A program made the translations under genes and the position numbers. The notes under the pieces were generated by a model that was given only the letters and a program-made list of their open reading frames with translations, was not told the DNA's origin and did not search any database. A stretch of DNA of 64,000 nucleotides. Origin: Chloroflexota bacterium (GTDB taxonomy: Bacteria; Chloroflexota; Anaerolineae; Anaerolineales; UBA4823). Shown here in pieces: positions 32,505 through 40,971 of the stretch (the stretch's first letter is position 1; the number at the start of each line of letters is the position of its first letter). The stretch spans positions 62,001-126,000 of the forward strand of contig JAJUJL010000002.1 of assembly GCA_029265355.1 (NCBI GenBank). The letters run 5' to 3'.

Positions 32505-35500
32505 ATGAACACAATCCCGCAGGAGCAGGGGGCGCTGTTCTTCGAAGATGTGGTTGCCAGCTACGTGAAACAACCGCGCTTCCGGCCGCGTCAATGGCTG
32601 GAAAAGCGCGTTCAGGATTTATTGGATGAGGCGGACTGTCGTTTTGTGCTAATCACGGGTGAACCCGGTGCAGGCAAGACGGCCTTTATGGCGCAGCTTG
32701 CCCACAACCATGCCAGTTGGCTGCGCTATTTTATCCGCCGCACTTCAACCCAACCGCTCAGCTCAGGAGATGCACGCTCATTCCTGTTTGCCATTGGACA
32801 CCAGTTGGCAGCATCGCAACCTGAGCTATTCGATCCCGATAAACTGAAGGTGGAGGTCGAGCAAGATATCCAAGAGAATGCCGCCAGCGGCAGAGCGACT
32901 GGCATCGAGATAGACGATTTGCAAGTTTCCCCATTCTTCCAGACCTCCTTGAAAGTGAAACAGAAGGTCGGCATCCAGGCGGGTGAGTTGGTGGGTATTT
33001 CTATCCGCCGGGCAGTGGTTGAAGAACGCTTTTTAGAGCTGGATAATCTGCAGATGCTGGCTTTGTTTCACCCAGCCAGGGCGTTGCGACGCGCTGGCAG
33101 CCAGGAGAAGATTGTCATCCTGGTGGATGCCCTGGACGAGCTGCGCTATCAACCAGGCGGTGATCATATCTTAAAATGGCTGGCGAGCTGCCCGGAGCTG
33201 CCCGCCAATGTGCGCTTGGTGCTCAGCAGCCGCCCAGATGATGAGCTACTGGCGGTCTTCCGAGGAGCGCAAGCCTCCTGGCTTCGCGAGCTGCCGTTGC
33301 CCACCGATAAGGTGCAGCAAGCCCAGGATCCACAGGGGTATGCTGCGGTGCAAGCAGACGTGCAAGCTTACGCCGCAGCCCTGGCAGAGCAACCGCCCGT
33401 GGCAACCGCTCTGGCTGCCCTGGGAGCAGAGCAAAAATGGAATTTTGTGCGCCGCTCTGTTCAGAAAGCGGACGGAAACCTGGGGTACCTGGATGCATTG
33501 GGGCGCACAATCGATGCAGCCCTCGAAGCTGGTGATCAGGAGATGCTCGCGCGCGCCCTCAACCTCGAAGAGGTGCCCGATACGCTGAATGGCATCCATG
33601 CTTTTTTCTTGCAGCAAATCCAGGCGCGCGTGCAAAACGAAAGCATCGAGGTGGTGGATGCGAATACGGGCGAAAGCCATTATCTGAAGGCCTGGCCAGC
33701 GGTGTACCGGCGCATCCTGGGGGTATTGAGCGTTGCACGCCAACCGCTATCAATGGCGCAGGTGCGCCGGTTGGGTGGGATTCCTGCTGATGAAGCATAC
33801 GTCAGCGACGCCCTGGGAGCATTGCGCCAGATCTTGAATCCAACACCAGGAGTGTTCAGCTTTTACCACGCCAGCCTCCCGGAATTCCTGGCGGCGCCAG
33901 AAACGCAGGCTAACCCGGCATACCAGCAGTTGGCGGTGAATGCTCAGGAAGCGCACCGCAGGATTGTGCAGGCCTACCGCAAGGGCGCCGAGAGCTGGGA
34001 TGCGGTGGACTTCGAACAGGTGGATGATTACGGTCTGTTGCAACTTCCGGCTCACTTGCAAGCCAGTGGCGCGGAACTGGCTGCCCAGGTTGTGGAGCTG
34101 GTGAATTGGCCGGTGCGCAAGGCGATGCTGACGCGCTTTCAGACAGACGTTGCCTTCCAGTCTCTGGTCGATCGCGCGGCAGGGCAAGTGTTGCGAGAGC
34201 TGGACATAGCCAAAGCTTTGCCGCAGGTGTTCTTCCTGGCGCTGGCGCGCGCCCAGACAGCGCGCTCGGGCAACTGGTTCTCTCCCAAGACGCTGGGATT
34301 GATGACCCGCCTGGGACGGGTGGATCAGGCGCTGATGTACCTGGTATTGAAGAATCCTGGATTGCAGCGCTTTCGCAGTGCGGTGGAAATCTACATCCAG
34401 GCCAATGCTCGCCAACGCCAGCACATGGGTGACCAATTGGATATTGAAAGGTTGCTCGAACTGGCGGAGGAGGTGGGCAACGAGTGGAACAAGCGCGAAC
34501 ACGCCATTGCCGAAGTTGCCAGGCTCGCCGCTGAACAGGATTACCCACGGGCGTTGCAAATCCTCCAGCGCGTCAAAACGGACTACCTCATCATCTCGGC
34601 GCATAAAGACGCCCTGGCAGCCGCGCTCCAGGCACGAACGCCTGAGGAAGCGCTCGCGCTGCTGCGCCAGGAACTGGCTCAGAATAAGAATCTTCAACCG
34701 CAGACCGAGCTTGAAAATGGAAATGGAAGCGACGGTCAGGAGAAAAAGCCTTCTCCCGCCGTGGATTTATATAAAACGCTCATTCGCCGGCTTATGAATC
34801 TGGAGGAAGAGGAAGAAACGCTGCGCCAGGCGCTTAACGACCTATCGGCGCTGCCGGACTACCCCTCGCAAGCAGCCAAAGATGGTGAACTGGCTGCCTT
34901 GTTCACCGCGGCCTGGTATGGCTTGGATCTGTCACGTGGCCAACCGTTGCTCGACGAGCTGCGGCAAATGCTCTTTGCACCACTGCCCCCGCAGCCTGAT
35001 GCTGATGAAGCGCGCTACGCCTGGCAAGATCTGGTGAGCGCCCGCCTCTTGGCCCTTTGGGAGAGCGCTTGCCTGTTTGAGAGGCGCGACCCACAGTTTT
35101 CGCGGACTTGCCTGGAAGCATTGGAACCCAACAGCGCAGTTTTCCATGTGGACGAAGAGGTGCTTTATTTGTTGGACGAGTGGCACAAATATTCGATCCT
35201 GGCAGCGGAAGAGTGGCTGCGGTTGGGCGAGCGCGATAAAGCGCGAGAGTGGATCGAAGCCATAATCGCCAGCGCTCTGCAGCGCACCAACCGCTACCGT
35301 TGGCGCCTGCTGGAGCGCGCTGCGCAAGCCATGCAGCCCATCGATCCTGCACGCAGTACGGAGATCATCCAACTGGCGGTGGAAGCGGCGCGCCCTGAAC
35401 CAGGCTCGCTGCTGGAAGATTTCGATCTTGCTGAGCTGGTTGGCGGCCTGGCGCGGTTCAATCCCCTGCAGGCAGAGACTTACGCCCGGCAAATCCAAAG

Positions 35501-37094
35501 GCTGACCTGGGATGAAACCGAGGGCGACCGCCTGTCACTGCTGGCAAAGGCAGCCCTGGGATGGCTGGATGTGGAAGACGAGTTGGCGCAAACGAAAGCT
35601 CAGGCGCTGTTGGATGAGATTTTGACCCAGGTGCGTGAAGGGTTGCAGCAGGCCGCCCGCGAGTTCGGCAGGCGGACCACGCCGAGCTGGGCGGCGGGAG
35701 ATGCTTTTGAACGCATTTCGCCGGATCAAAGGCTATTCAACACAATGGGTATGTTGAATGGCTACAATGACTGGATTGCGATGCGGAATTGGCGCATCTT
35801 TGACGACCCGGTGGAAGTGATCCGGTCCTATAACGATTGGCAGCTCTACTCGATTGCCAGCCCGTTCTGCCTGGGTCGCACGCTGCGCTGCCTGAGCGAG
35901 AGCATCGCCGGTCAGGATGCGAGCCTGGCTCTGGAGCTGGCAGAACAAATCGATGATCCCCTGGAAGCAGCCATCGCCTTTGCAGGTTTCTTCGAAGCCC
36001 AGGCGTTGCTGCAGCCGGATTTGGCTGACCAGGCGCTGCATAAGGCTGCGGAATGGTTGAATCAGCTCCAGCCGCCGGGCAAATCATTCCTGAACATGGT
36101 TTCCGCAGGCGAATATCCTCAACAGGTGCGGGCTTATATGCACCTTTGGGTGCAGGGGTTAGTCGAAGTGGCCGCGCGCTGTGTCCGATTCCATCCCCAG
36201 TACAACGCACAGTTGTTGCAGGCAATTCCGGTGGATTACCTCAAGCACAGCATCCTGGCAAAGAGTGCAGACTCGCTGCTGGACGGTTCATTGGAAAACT
36301 TTGTAGCACAGGCGCAGCAGCTTGTGGCGCAGTCTGGGAGGGCGAATGATGACGCCGTGCGCACCTTTCATGTGATGATGGCCAATGTGTGGCTCAATCA
36401 AATTGAAGATCCGTTCCTGGTTTCGCTGGCGTTGATGCGCGCCGCGTGCAGCCTGGCGCGTTTTTCACTGCAGCAAGCGGAAGAGTTTGCCCGGGCGATT
36501 CCCGACCCACTGTACCAGGGTTTGGCGTGGGGAAGGATGGCGGATTTTCTCTCGTCGGCTGAACGCACGCCAGAGAACATCCGGCATCTCGCCGTCCAGG
36601 CGCAAGCCTGCCTGAAGGAGGATATGCCGGTCAACCTGCGGGCTGCGATACTCCTGCAGGCCGCACAGGCGCTGGCGGGCATCGAGGATGTTACCTGCAA
36701 GGATTTGCTTAACCGGGCGTTGCAGGAGATCCAGGGCAGCTCGTTCGATTACTACACTTTGCTGGCAGTGTGTGAGCTGGTTGACAGAGAGAGGCTTCTG
36801 GGGCTGTTGGAGCATGAAGCGGTGCACCAGATGGTGTTAGCAGCGTTGCCTGCTGAAACTGCCCAAAATCAATATCTCAAAGAGCTCCTGCTGGTGTTGC
36901 CCAGGCTGGCGTTTTACCTGCCGGAGACGATCCTGCCGCGCCTATACCAGGCTTCCAGGGCAGGGCTGTACGCTGTGCTGGCGCTGATGGACCACAGCGC
37001 TGGCCTGGCTGCCAGGCATGGCGGCGCCGACTTGATAAGAGGTCTGGCAAACGCTATCGAGAGGGCGCGCGCCTGCCAGGGAGAGGGTCTGTGA
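32505..37094 (+). CDS. STAND/NACHT-type NTPase with a long helical-repeat C-terminus
   Basis: 1529 residues from ATG 32505 with a very strong AAGGAGGAG; open frame further upstream is ignored. The NTPase core lies at about residues 25-300: Walker A GEPGAGKT at 52-59, Walker B KIVILVDALDEL with D208/D211 and E212, and an arginine sensor in LVLSSRPDD. A winged-helix-like part follows (about 430-510, VYRRILGVLSVARQPLSM). The remaining 1000 residues are alpha-helical repeats rich in Leu, Ala and Gln, with no WD or clear TPR consensus. No N-terminal effector domain is seen. Such proteins are signal-responsive switches that assemble on a ligand; some serve in antiviral defence, others in regulation. 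The function here is unknown and the gene is not in an obvious operon. Confidence 0.82.
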   Translation: MNTIPQEQGALFFEDVVASYVKQPRFRPRQWLEKRVQDLLDEADCRFVLITGEPGAGKTAFMAQLAHNHASWLRYFIRRTSTQPLSSGDARSFLFAIGHQLAASQPELFDPDKLKVEVEQDIQENAASGRATGIEIDDLQVSPFFQTSLKVKQKVGIQAGELVGISIRRAVVEERFLELDNLQMLALFHPARALRRAGSQEKIVILVDALDELRYQPGGDHILKWLASCPELPANVRLVLSSRPDDELLAVFRGAQASWLRELPLPTDKVQQAQDPQGYAAVQADVQAYAAALAEQPPVATALAALGAEQKWNFVRRSVQKADGNLGYLDALGRTIDAALEAGDQEMLARALNLEEVPDTLNGIHAFFLQQIQARVQNESIEVVDANTGESHYLKAWPAVYRRILGVLSVARQPLSMAQVRRLGGIPADEAYVSDALGALRQILNPTPGVFSFYHASLPEFLAAPETQANPAYQQLAVNAQEAHRRIVQAYRKGAESWDAVDFEQVDDYGLLQLPAHLQASGAELAAQVVELVNWPVRKAMLTRFQTDVAFQSLVDRAAGQVLRELDIAKALPQVFFLALARAQTARSGNWFSPKTLGLMTRLGRVDQALMYLVLKNPGLQRFRSAVEIYIQANARQRQHMGDQLDIERLLELAEEVGNEWNKREHAIAEVARLAAEQDYPRALQILQRVKTDYLIISAHKDALAAALQARTPEEALALLRQELAQNKNLQPQTELENGNGSDGQEKKPSPAVDLYKTLIRRLMNLEEEEETLRQALNDLSALPDYPSQAAKDGELAALFTAAWYGLDLSRGQPLLDELRQMLFAPLPPQPDADEARYAWQDLVSARLLALWESACLFERRDPQFSRTCLEALEPNSAVFHVDEEVLYLLDEWHKYSILAAEEWLRLGERDKAREWIEAIIASALQRTNRYRWRLLERAAQAMQPIDPARSTEIIQLAVEAARPEPGSLLEDFDLAELVGGLARFNPLQAETYARQIQRLTWDETEGDRLSLLAKAALGWLDVEDELAQTKAQALLDEILTQVREGLQQAAREFGRRTTPSWAAGDAFERISPDQRLFNTMGMLNGYNDWIAMRNWRIFDDPVEVIRSYNDWQLYSIASPFCLGRTLRCLSESIAGQDASLALELAEQIDDPLEAAIAFAGFFEAQALLQPDLADQALHKAAEWLNQLQPPGKSFLNMVSAGEYPQQVRAYMHLWVQGLVEVAARCVRFHPQYNAQLLQAIPVDYLKHSILAKSADSLLDGSLENFVAQAQQLVAQSGRANDDAVRTFHVMMANVWLNQIEDPFLVSLALMRAACSLARFSLQQAEEFARAIPDPLYQGLAWGRMADFLSSAERTPENIRHLAVQAQACLKEDMPVNLRAAILLQAAQALAGIEDVTCKDLLNRALQEIQGSSFDYYTLLAVCELVDRERLLGLLEHEAVHQMVLAALPAETAQNQYLKELLLVLPRLAFYLPETILPRLYQASRAGLYAVLALMDHSAGLAARHGGADLIRGLANAIERARACQGEGL

Positions 37095-37099
37095 CCACT

Positions 37100-37570
37100 T
37101 TATTTCCAGAAACCAAGGTGCACCAGGCGGGCTTCCTCTTCGAATAGGGGTCCAATCACCTGGATCGGCTTTTTGCCGCGCGCAAATAGCTCCCGGCATG
37201 GCAGGGCGAGCACCTCTGTAGCGCTCTCGCCAACCATTGTGTAGAGCTCGTTCTCGCTCAAGCCATAAACCACCTGGCGAATATTCGCCCAGAAGATTGC
37301 GCCCGCGCACATCGGGCAAGGCTCTGTGCTGGTGTAGAGGGTGCACTGCGCCAGGAAATCGGCGTCGAACAATGCATAAGCTTGCCTGACAAGATTAAGC
37401 TCGGCGTGGCCGGTGCAATCCCTGGCTGTCATGACCGTGTTTTCAGCTTCCAGCAGCACTTGCCCGTGCGGGTCTACCAACAAAGCCCCGAAGGGATGGT
37501 TGCCGTGCTCCCTGGCTCGTTGCGCGATCTGGATCGCGCGGCGAATGAAGGCCTGGTGAAAGTCTTCCAT
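37100..37570 (-). CDS. Nucleoside/guanine deaminase, cytidine deaminase fold
   Basis: 156 residues. The zinc site is complete: H55-A-E57 in DCTGHAELNLVRQ and C85/C88 in EPCPMCAGAIFWANI. The proton-shuttle glutamate is E57. Length and the C-terminal end HLGFWK resemble bacterial guanine deaminases (GuaD) rather than TadA, which normally lacks this tail and recognises tRNA-Arg. It would then convert guanine to xanthine and ammonia. The ribosome site CAGGAAA precedes ATG 37570. It is convergent to the STAND NTPase gene with a 5-base gap and lies 3 bases from the DinB-like gene upstream, so those two are co-transcribed. Confidence 0.85.
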   Translation of the reverse strand: MEDFHQAFIRRAIQIAQRAREHGNHPFGALLVDPHGQVLLEAENTVMTARDCTGHAELNLVRQAYALFDADFLAQCTLYTSTEPCPMCAGAIFWANIRQVVYGLSENELYTMVGESATEVLALPCRELFARGKKPIQVIGPLFEEEARLVHLGFWK

Positions 37571-37573
37571 AGG

Positions 37574-38257
37574 CTAATTTCCTGAGAGGAGACGGTCTTC
37601 GATCTCCCAGGCATGGTCAAGCATGTGCCAGGCGGCATAGCGCACGTAGAAGCGCGCTGACCAGCGTTTGCCGCCGCGCGGGCCCACCAGGGGCAGCGCG
37701 CCGCGCGCTGCCGGGTCGAGCGTCTCCAGGATGACCTGGCGCAGGGGAGCGAAACTCAGGCGCGGGTCAGCTTGCAGCTCGCCTGGCTTGAACTTGCCCC
37801 CCAGGCGATTGAGGTAAGCCAGATCAGCCTCGAACGCGTGCTGGACGATCTTTTCCAGGCTACGCCCGCCGCCGCGCGGACCGGTGCGCAACGGTTTGCC
37901 CTGGGCAGCGAGCACAGCTTCGTCGAAGGTGTCCCAGACCGCTCCGAGCAGCGAATGGAGGCGTTGTAAATCTGCCTCGCTAACGGGCAAATCGTCCGCT
38001 GCTGGTGAAACTGATGGCGCTCCGAAGTCGGTGCCAGCGTTGCCCTTTAGCCGTTCGACGATTGTAAGGCGGGCAGTGTCCCGAGGTAACTCAGCCTCGA
38101 TCCCGGCCCGCGCAACGACGCGGGCGTAGCGCGGCGCGTAATCCAGGAGCGTTTGCAGGGCAGAACTTTCATCGCTCCCGCTGCGACTCCAGCCGGGCCA
38201 GTCCACGGCGCAGGCAAAGGTGCGCTTATTCCCAATCTCCAAATAAACGTTCATCAT
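37574..38257 (-). CDS. DinB-like four-helix protein, function unknown
   Basis: 227 residues; start at ATG 38257 or the adjacent ATG 38254, with GCGAGGT upstream. The first 60 residues (MNVYLEIGNKRTFACAVDWPG and following) look like a small beta domain. The C-terminal part carries the histidine pattern of DinB/YfiT-like metal-binding bundles: HAFEADLAYL and RYAAWHMLDHAWEIEDR. Members of that superfamily include thiol-dependent transferases and detoxifying enzymes. No substrate can be inferred. The gene is directly followed by the deaminase gene on the same strand. Confidence 0.65.
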   Translation of the reverse strand: MMNVYLEIGNKRTFACAVDWPGWSRSGSDESSALQTLLDYAPRYARVVARAGIEAELPRDTARLTIVERLKGNAGTDFGAPSVSPAADDLPVSEADLQRLHSLLGAVWDTFDEAVLAAQGKPLRTGPRGGGRSLEKIVQHAFEADLAYLNRLGGKFKPGELQADPRLSFAPLRQVILETLDPAARGALPLVGPRGGKRWSARFYVRYAAWHMLDHAWEIEDRLLSGN

Positions 38258-38333
38258 TTACCTCGCCATAGAGATGTTCCCATCTTGATTAACCGGTTGG
38301 CTTGGGATTATTGCGCAACCAGGAGAAAATCAG

Positions 38334-38370
38334 GATGCGCCACAACCAGGCAAGCCCGCTGTGGCGCATC
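38334..38370 (-). terminator. Hairpin terminator after arsM
   Basis: On the minus strand GATGCGCCACA (38370-38360) pairs with TGTGGCGCATC (38344-38334), 11 base pairs and a 15-base loop, 20 bases after the arsM stop. It is followed by CTGATTTTCT, a modest T run. Confidence 0.6.
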
Positions 38371-38389
38371 GATCCTCTCGAAATGTCTC

Positions 38390-39319
38390 TTACGGCTTGC
38401 GCGCCGTTACCTTGGCGCTGAAAACGGCTTTAGCAGCCCAATCATCATCGCTTCCCTGCGCTTCACCCAGGTCGACGATCTTAACCTCAGCGCCATCTTG
38501 ATAGATGATCAAGCGGCGACCCTGCTTCACCTCGCTGCGGATGTCAAGCTGGTGAAGCGCTTCAGCGACAATGGATTTGTCCCAATAATCAGGGGTGAGC
38601 GAGATATCGACGAAACCTGCGGCCTGGATGGCGGCGATATACTCCCTCTGGTCTAACGCGCCGGATATGCAGCCAGCCCAGGCGCTCATATTCTGCTTGA
38701 CAACCTCTGGCAAGGGGCCATCCGTGACGATATCGGAGACAGCCAGACGCCCTCCGGATTTAAGCACTCGAAAGGCTTCCCGGAATACCTGGGGTTTATC
38801 CGGGCTGAGGTTGATCACGCAGTTCGAGAGGATGACATCCACGCTGTTATCTGCCACTGGCAGGTGCTCGATCTCGCCCAGGCGGAATTCGACATTGTCT
38901 GCGCCGAGCTTTTCTTTGTTGGCGCGCGCCCGATCGATCATCTGCGGGGTCATATCCACACCGATCACTTTGCCTGAGGGTCCGACGCGCTTTGCTGCCA
39001 GGAAACAATCAATACCCCCACCGGAGCCCAGGTCAAGCACGGTCTGGCCTGGCTGCAAGGAGGCCAGCGTCACAGGATCGCCGCAGCCCAAGGAGAGATT
39101 GGTGACCTCGCCGGGCAGCTCGCCGACATCCTCAGCTTGGTAAAGCCCAGACAATTTGACGACAGTCTCTTGGGCAAGATCGCCCCCGCAGCAGCTCGAA
39201 GCGCTGCTGCTGGTTGGGCCGCAGCATCCGCTGGCTTGCTTCTCAGCAATCCCGGCATAACGCTCCCGCACCTGGAGGTGGATGTCATCTGGAGAGATCA
39301 ATTTATTCACGTTGTTCAT
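38390..39319 (-). CDS. arsM: Arsenite methyltransferase
   Basis: 309 residues. An S-adenosylmethionine-dependent class I methyltransferase: motif [21 protein letters not shown] (about 94-113), followed by [15 protein letters not shown], and the ArsM-type stretch [20 protein letters not shown]. The conserved arsenic-binding cysteines are those in IDCFLAA, SNCVINL and WAGCISGAL; the N-terminus also has paired cysteines (C32/C33, C43/C44) as in many bacterial ArsM proteins. It methylates As(III) to mono-, di- and trimethylated species in the cytosol, an arsenic detoxification step. It is encoded downstream of arsR, and the gap contains an ArsR-like palindrome, so arsenite-induced expression is expected. 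Confidence 0.93.
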   Translation of the reverse strand: MNNVNKLISPDDIHLQVRERYAGIAEKQASGCCGPTSSSASSCCGGDLAQETVVKLSGLYQAEDVGELPGEVTNLSLGCGDPVTLASLQPGQTVLDLGSGGGIDCFLAAKRVGPSGKVIGVDMTPQMIDRARANKEKLGADNVEFRLGEIEHLPVADNSVDVILSNCVINLSPDKPQVFREAFRVLKSGGRLAVSDIVTDGPLPEVVKQNMSAWAGCISGALDQREYIAAIQAAGFVDISLTPDYWDKSIVAEALHQLDIRSEVKQGRRLIIYQDGAEVKIVDLGEAQGSDDDWAAKAVFSAKVTARKP

Positions 39320-39385
39320 TGTAGCCTTCCTTGTCTAACAGAATGATACGGCGCGATGACCGAGCGAGCGCCTATCCGGTATCCA

Positions 39386-39419
39386 TGACATAGATATATT
39401 TACATATTTCGATATGTTC
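39386..39419 (-). promoter_or_regulatory. Candidate ArsR operator upstream of arsM
   Basis: An AT-rich dyad, ACATAT (39402-39407), TTCG, ATATGT (39412-39417), is preceded by TGACATAGATATAT at 39386-39399. It resembles the ATATGTCA elements upstream of arsR. It lies 67 bases before the arsM start. Binding by the neighbouring ArsR is inferred. Confidence 0.45.
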
Positions 39420-39439
39420 ACTCAAAAATAAAGCGCGAC

Positions 39440-39754
39440 TTACGCTTCAAGCTTTACTGGCACCTCTGGCGCAAAACTCTCAGCCACCTGGCAGCAGGCG
39501 CTCGCCAATTGGGCCTGGTTGAGGGTGTAATAAATCTCTTTGCCTCGCCTCCTGGTGATCACCAGTCCGGCGTCTCTGAGAATTTTCAGGTGGTGGGAGA
39601 CGGTGGGCTGGGCGACACCGGTGGCTTCTGCCAGGGCATTCACGCTCATTGCACTGCAACAGCACAGCGCCATGATCTTTTGGCGCGTTTCATCTGCCAA
39701 AGCTTTGGCGAAGGTAACAGTGTCCATCTTGGTGAGCACGGGTTTGTGTGACAT
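39440..39754 (-). CDS. arsR: ArsR/SmtB-family metalloregulator
   Basis: 104 residues. The winged helix-turn-helix is complete: LADETRQKIMALCCCSAMSV leads into LAEATGVAQPTVSHHLKIL and the wing RRGKEIYYTLN. The three consecutive cysteines C31-C33 sit where ELCVC binds As(III) in ArsR proteins, and another pair occurs in ASACCQVAESF. The protein should repress arsR and arsM until arsenite or antimonite binds. The start codon lies inside one of three copies of a TGACATATA/TATATGTCA element, so autorepression is likely. Confidence 0.92.
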   Translation of the reverse strand: MSHKPVLTKMDTVTFAKALADETRQKIMALCCCSAMSVNALAEATGVAQPTVSHHLKILRDAGLVITRRRGKEIYYTLNQAQLASACCQVAESFAPEVPVKLEA

Positions 39755-39802
39755 ATAGACAGCCTTCTATATGTCATTATATCGACATTTGTCTATATGT
39801 CA
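39749..39802 (-). promoter_or_regulatory. Candidate ArsR operator cluster at the arsR promoter
   Basis: Three related elements: TGACATATAGAC (39749-39760), CTATATGTCA (39767-39776) and GTCTATATGTCA (39791-39802). The first and third are exact 12-base inverted copies; the middle one repeats 10 bases of the third. The first overlaps the arsR start codon. This spacing suits a dimeric winged-helix repressor. Confidence 0.5.
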
Positions 39803-39937
39803 AGGCCGATTCAATGGTGCGCAGATAATCAATATCGGGTGAGATCTGGACACCACCCAACACGCTCAAGGATATAATCAGGTAGGGCAGGCTCCTGGCA
39901 CTTTGAAGAATGCCCACAAGCTGTTGGTGGAGGCCCA

Positions 39938-40087
39938 ATGCGGATTACGATGCTCGCTCTTGGCACGCGCGGCGATGCTGATCCCGCTATGATTCAGCGC
40001 GCACGTGAACTGGGGGAGAAAATCCGCGCTGAGGATGGCCTCGGCGCGGCTGTGACCGTCATCGAAGCATACATCAGCGGGCGGTGA
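39938..40087 (+). pseudogene. Remnant of a GT1 (sterol/UDP-type) glycosyltransferase gene with its middle deleted
   Basis: A 49-codon frame with a good site (GGTGGAGG) before ATG 39938. It starts MRITMLALGTRGDADPAM, which is the family opening MRIT.LALGTRGDVQP of GT1 glycosyltransferases. It ends ARELGEKIRAEDGLGAAVTV plus a few residues, which matches the last helix of the same family. About 350 residues between the two are missing, joined near DPAM. It therefore looks like an internal deletion that kept the reading frame. A short protein could still be made but would have no active site. Confidence 0.65.
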
Positions 40088-40088
40088 A

Positions 40089-40115
40089 ATAAAAAAAATC
40101 CCCTCACCTGGGGAT
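40089..40115 (-). terminator. Terminator of the tRNA-Val transcript
   Basis: Read on the minus strand: ATCCCC (40115-40110), 6-base loop, GGGGAT (40103-40098), then TTTTTTTATTT. It begins 6 bases after the tRNA 3' end. It may also affect the plus-strand remnant that ends at 40087. Confidence 0.8.
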
Positions 40116-40120
40116 ATGTG

Positions 40121-40194
40121 TGGGCGCTGAGGGACTCGAACCCCCGACCCCTTCTGTGTAAGAGAAGTGCTCTAACCAACTGAGCTAAGCGCCC
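40121..40194 (-). tRNA. tRNA-Val (anticodon TAC)
   Basis: 74 bases on the minus strand, cloverleaf complete. The acceptor stem is GGGCGCT with AGCGCCC, discriminator A; the D arm contains TTAGCTCAGTTGGTTAGAGC; the anticodon arm CTTCTCTTACACAGAAG has TAC, which reads GUA valine codons; the T arm has GGTTCGAGTCC. The CCA end is not encoded. Confidence 0.97.
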
Positions 40195-40204
40195 GAGTGG
40201 GCGT

Positions 40205-40210
40205 ATTATA
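40205..40210 (-). promoter_or_regulatory. -10 element of the tRNA-Val promoter
   Basis: A perfect TATAAT on the minus strand (GGTATAATACGCC context), 11 bases before the mature tRNA 5' end. No clear -35 is seen 16-18 bases further upstream. Confidence 0.5.
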
Positions 40211-40261
40211 CCGCTTTTCCTGACATCAGGTACAATAGAATCAGTCAGGACTTATGCAGTG

Positions 40262-40334
40262 GAGAGGAGCGGTTTTTTGGGCGAGTGAAGCCCGCCAAAA
40301 AACCTGAGCCGACCTCGGGTGCGTAACTCCTCTC
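40262..40334. repeat. Nested inverted repeat between tRNA-Val and the helix-hairpin-helix gene
   Basis: Outer arms GAGAGGAG (40262-40269) and CTCCTCTC (40327-40334) enclose inner arms GGTTTTTTGG (40271-40280) and CCAAAAAACC (40295-40304), both perfect. The inner loop has GGGC...GCCC. It resembles the hairpins at 10451-10477 and 51194-51255 and is probably a dispersed intergenic repeat. Confidence 0.6.
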
Positions 40335-40422
40335 AGTATTTATTTGTCTTTCCATGGGTAGCAGCGCATCTGGGGGGTGCGATTCTACTCGACCCCGATA
40401 CTGACTGACAGCGGAGGGAAGC

Positions 40423-40971
40423 ATGGGCCCGATACCTGCATTTGTGCTTGGTTTACTCATTGGATGGCTGGTCGAGTGGTTGATCGATTGGACCTATTGG
40501 CGGCGACGTTACACGCGCCTGGAACGCTCGTGGAAACAAAGCGCTCAGCGATCACAGGCGCAGGAGGATGAGTTGCTGGCGCAAACCCGGCGGGCAGCAG
40601 AAGCGGTAGAGAAAGCCACCCGGCTGGATGTGGAGCTTGTAGCGCTGCGCGCTGAGCTGGATCACTGCCGGTCGCAAATGCAGGAGCTGGAGACACAAGC
40701 CAGGCGCCTGACGCCAGTCGAGATCGATGCTGGTGGTACGGCGCCAGCTCCACCACCCCCGGATGATTTGAAGGTGATCAAAGGCATAGGTCCGGTGATT
40801 TCCAAGATGTTGAACGATGCTGGTATCACCACTTTCGAGCAATTGGGGGCGTTGGATGTGAGCCAATTGCGCGCCATCCTGGGAGAGATGATCGAGCGAC
40901 TCTCGGATGAGGAGTCGCTTTTGGAGCAAGCGCGCCGCCTGGCTCAGCGCAAGCAGGAGGGCAAGCGGTGA
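40423..40971 (+). CDS. Membrane-anchored coiled-coil protein with a helix-hairpin-helix domain
   Basis: 182 residues; ATG 40423 follows CGGAGGGAAGC. A hydrophobic N-terminal segment (about 4-22, [21 protein letters not shown]) is followed by a coiled coil (about 30-95) and, after a Pro-rich spacer, a helix-hairpin-helix domain (about 112-165) with [21 protein letters not shown] and [18 protein letters not shown]. This HhH type occurs at the ends of many bacterial proteins next to 50S ribosomal L21-like or Pol X-like sequences and is thought to bind DNA or proteins non-specifically. Role unknown. The next gene starts on its stop codon. Confidence 0.75.
   Translation: MGPIPAFVLGLLIGWLVEWLIDWTYWRRRYTRLERSWKQSAQRSQAQEDELLAQTRRAAEAVEKATRLDVELVALRAELDHCRSQMQELETQARRLTPVEIDAGGTAPAPPPPDDLKVIKGIGPVISKMLNDAGITTFEQLGALDVSQLRAILGEMIERLSDEESLLEQARRLAQRKQEGKR

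Noticed and set aside
33750-34697. Long minus-strand open frame of 315 codons inside the STAND NTPase gene
   Set aside because: It is antisense to a gene with clear NTPase motifs, has no recognisable domain and reflects codon bias in a GC-rich gene.
37100-37570. tRNA adenosine deaminase TadA
   Set aside because: The zinc site fits, but the length and the HLGFWK end fit guanine deaminase-type proteins better.
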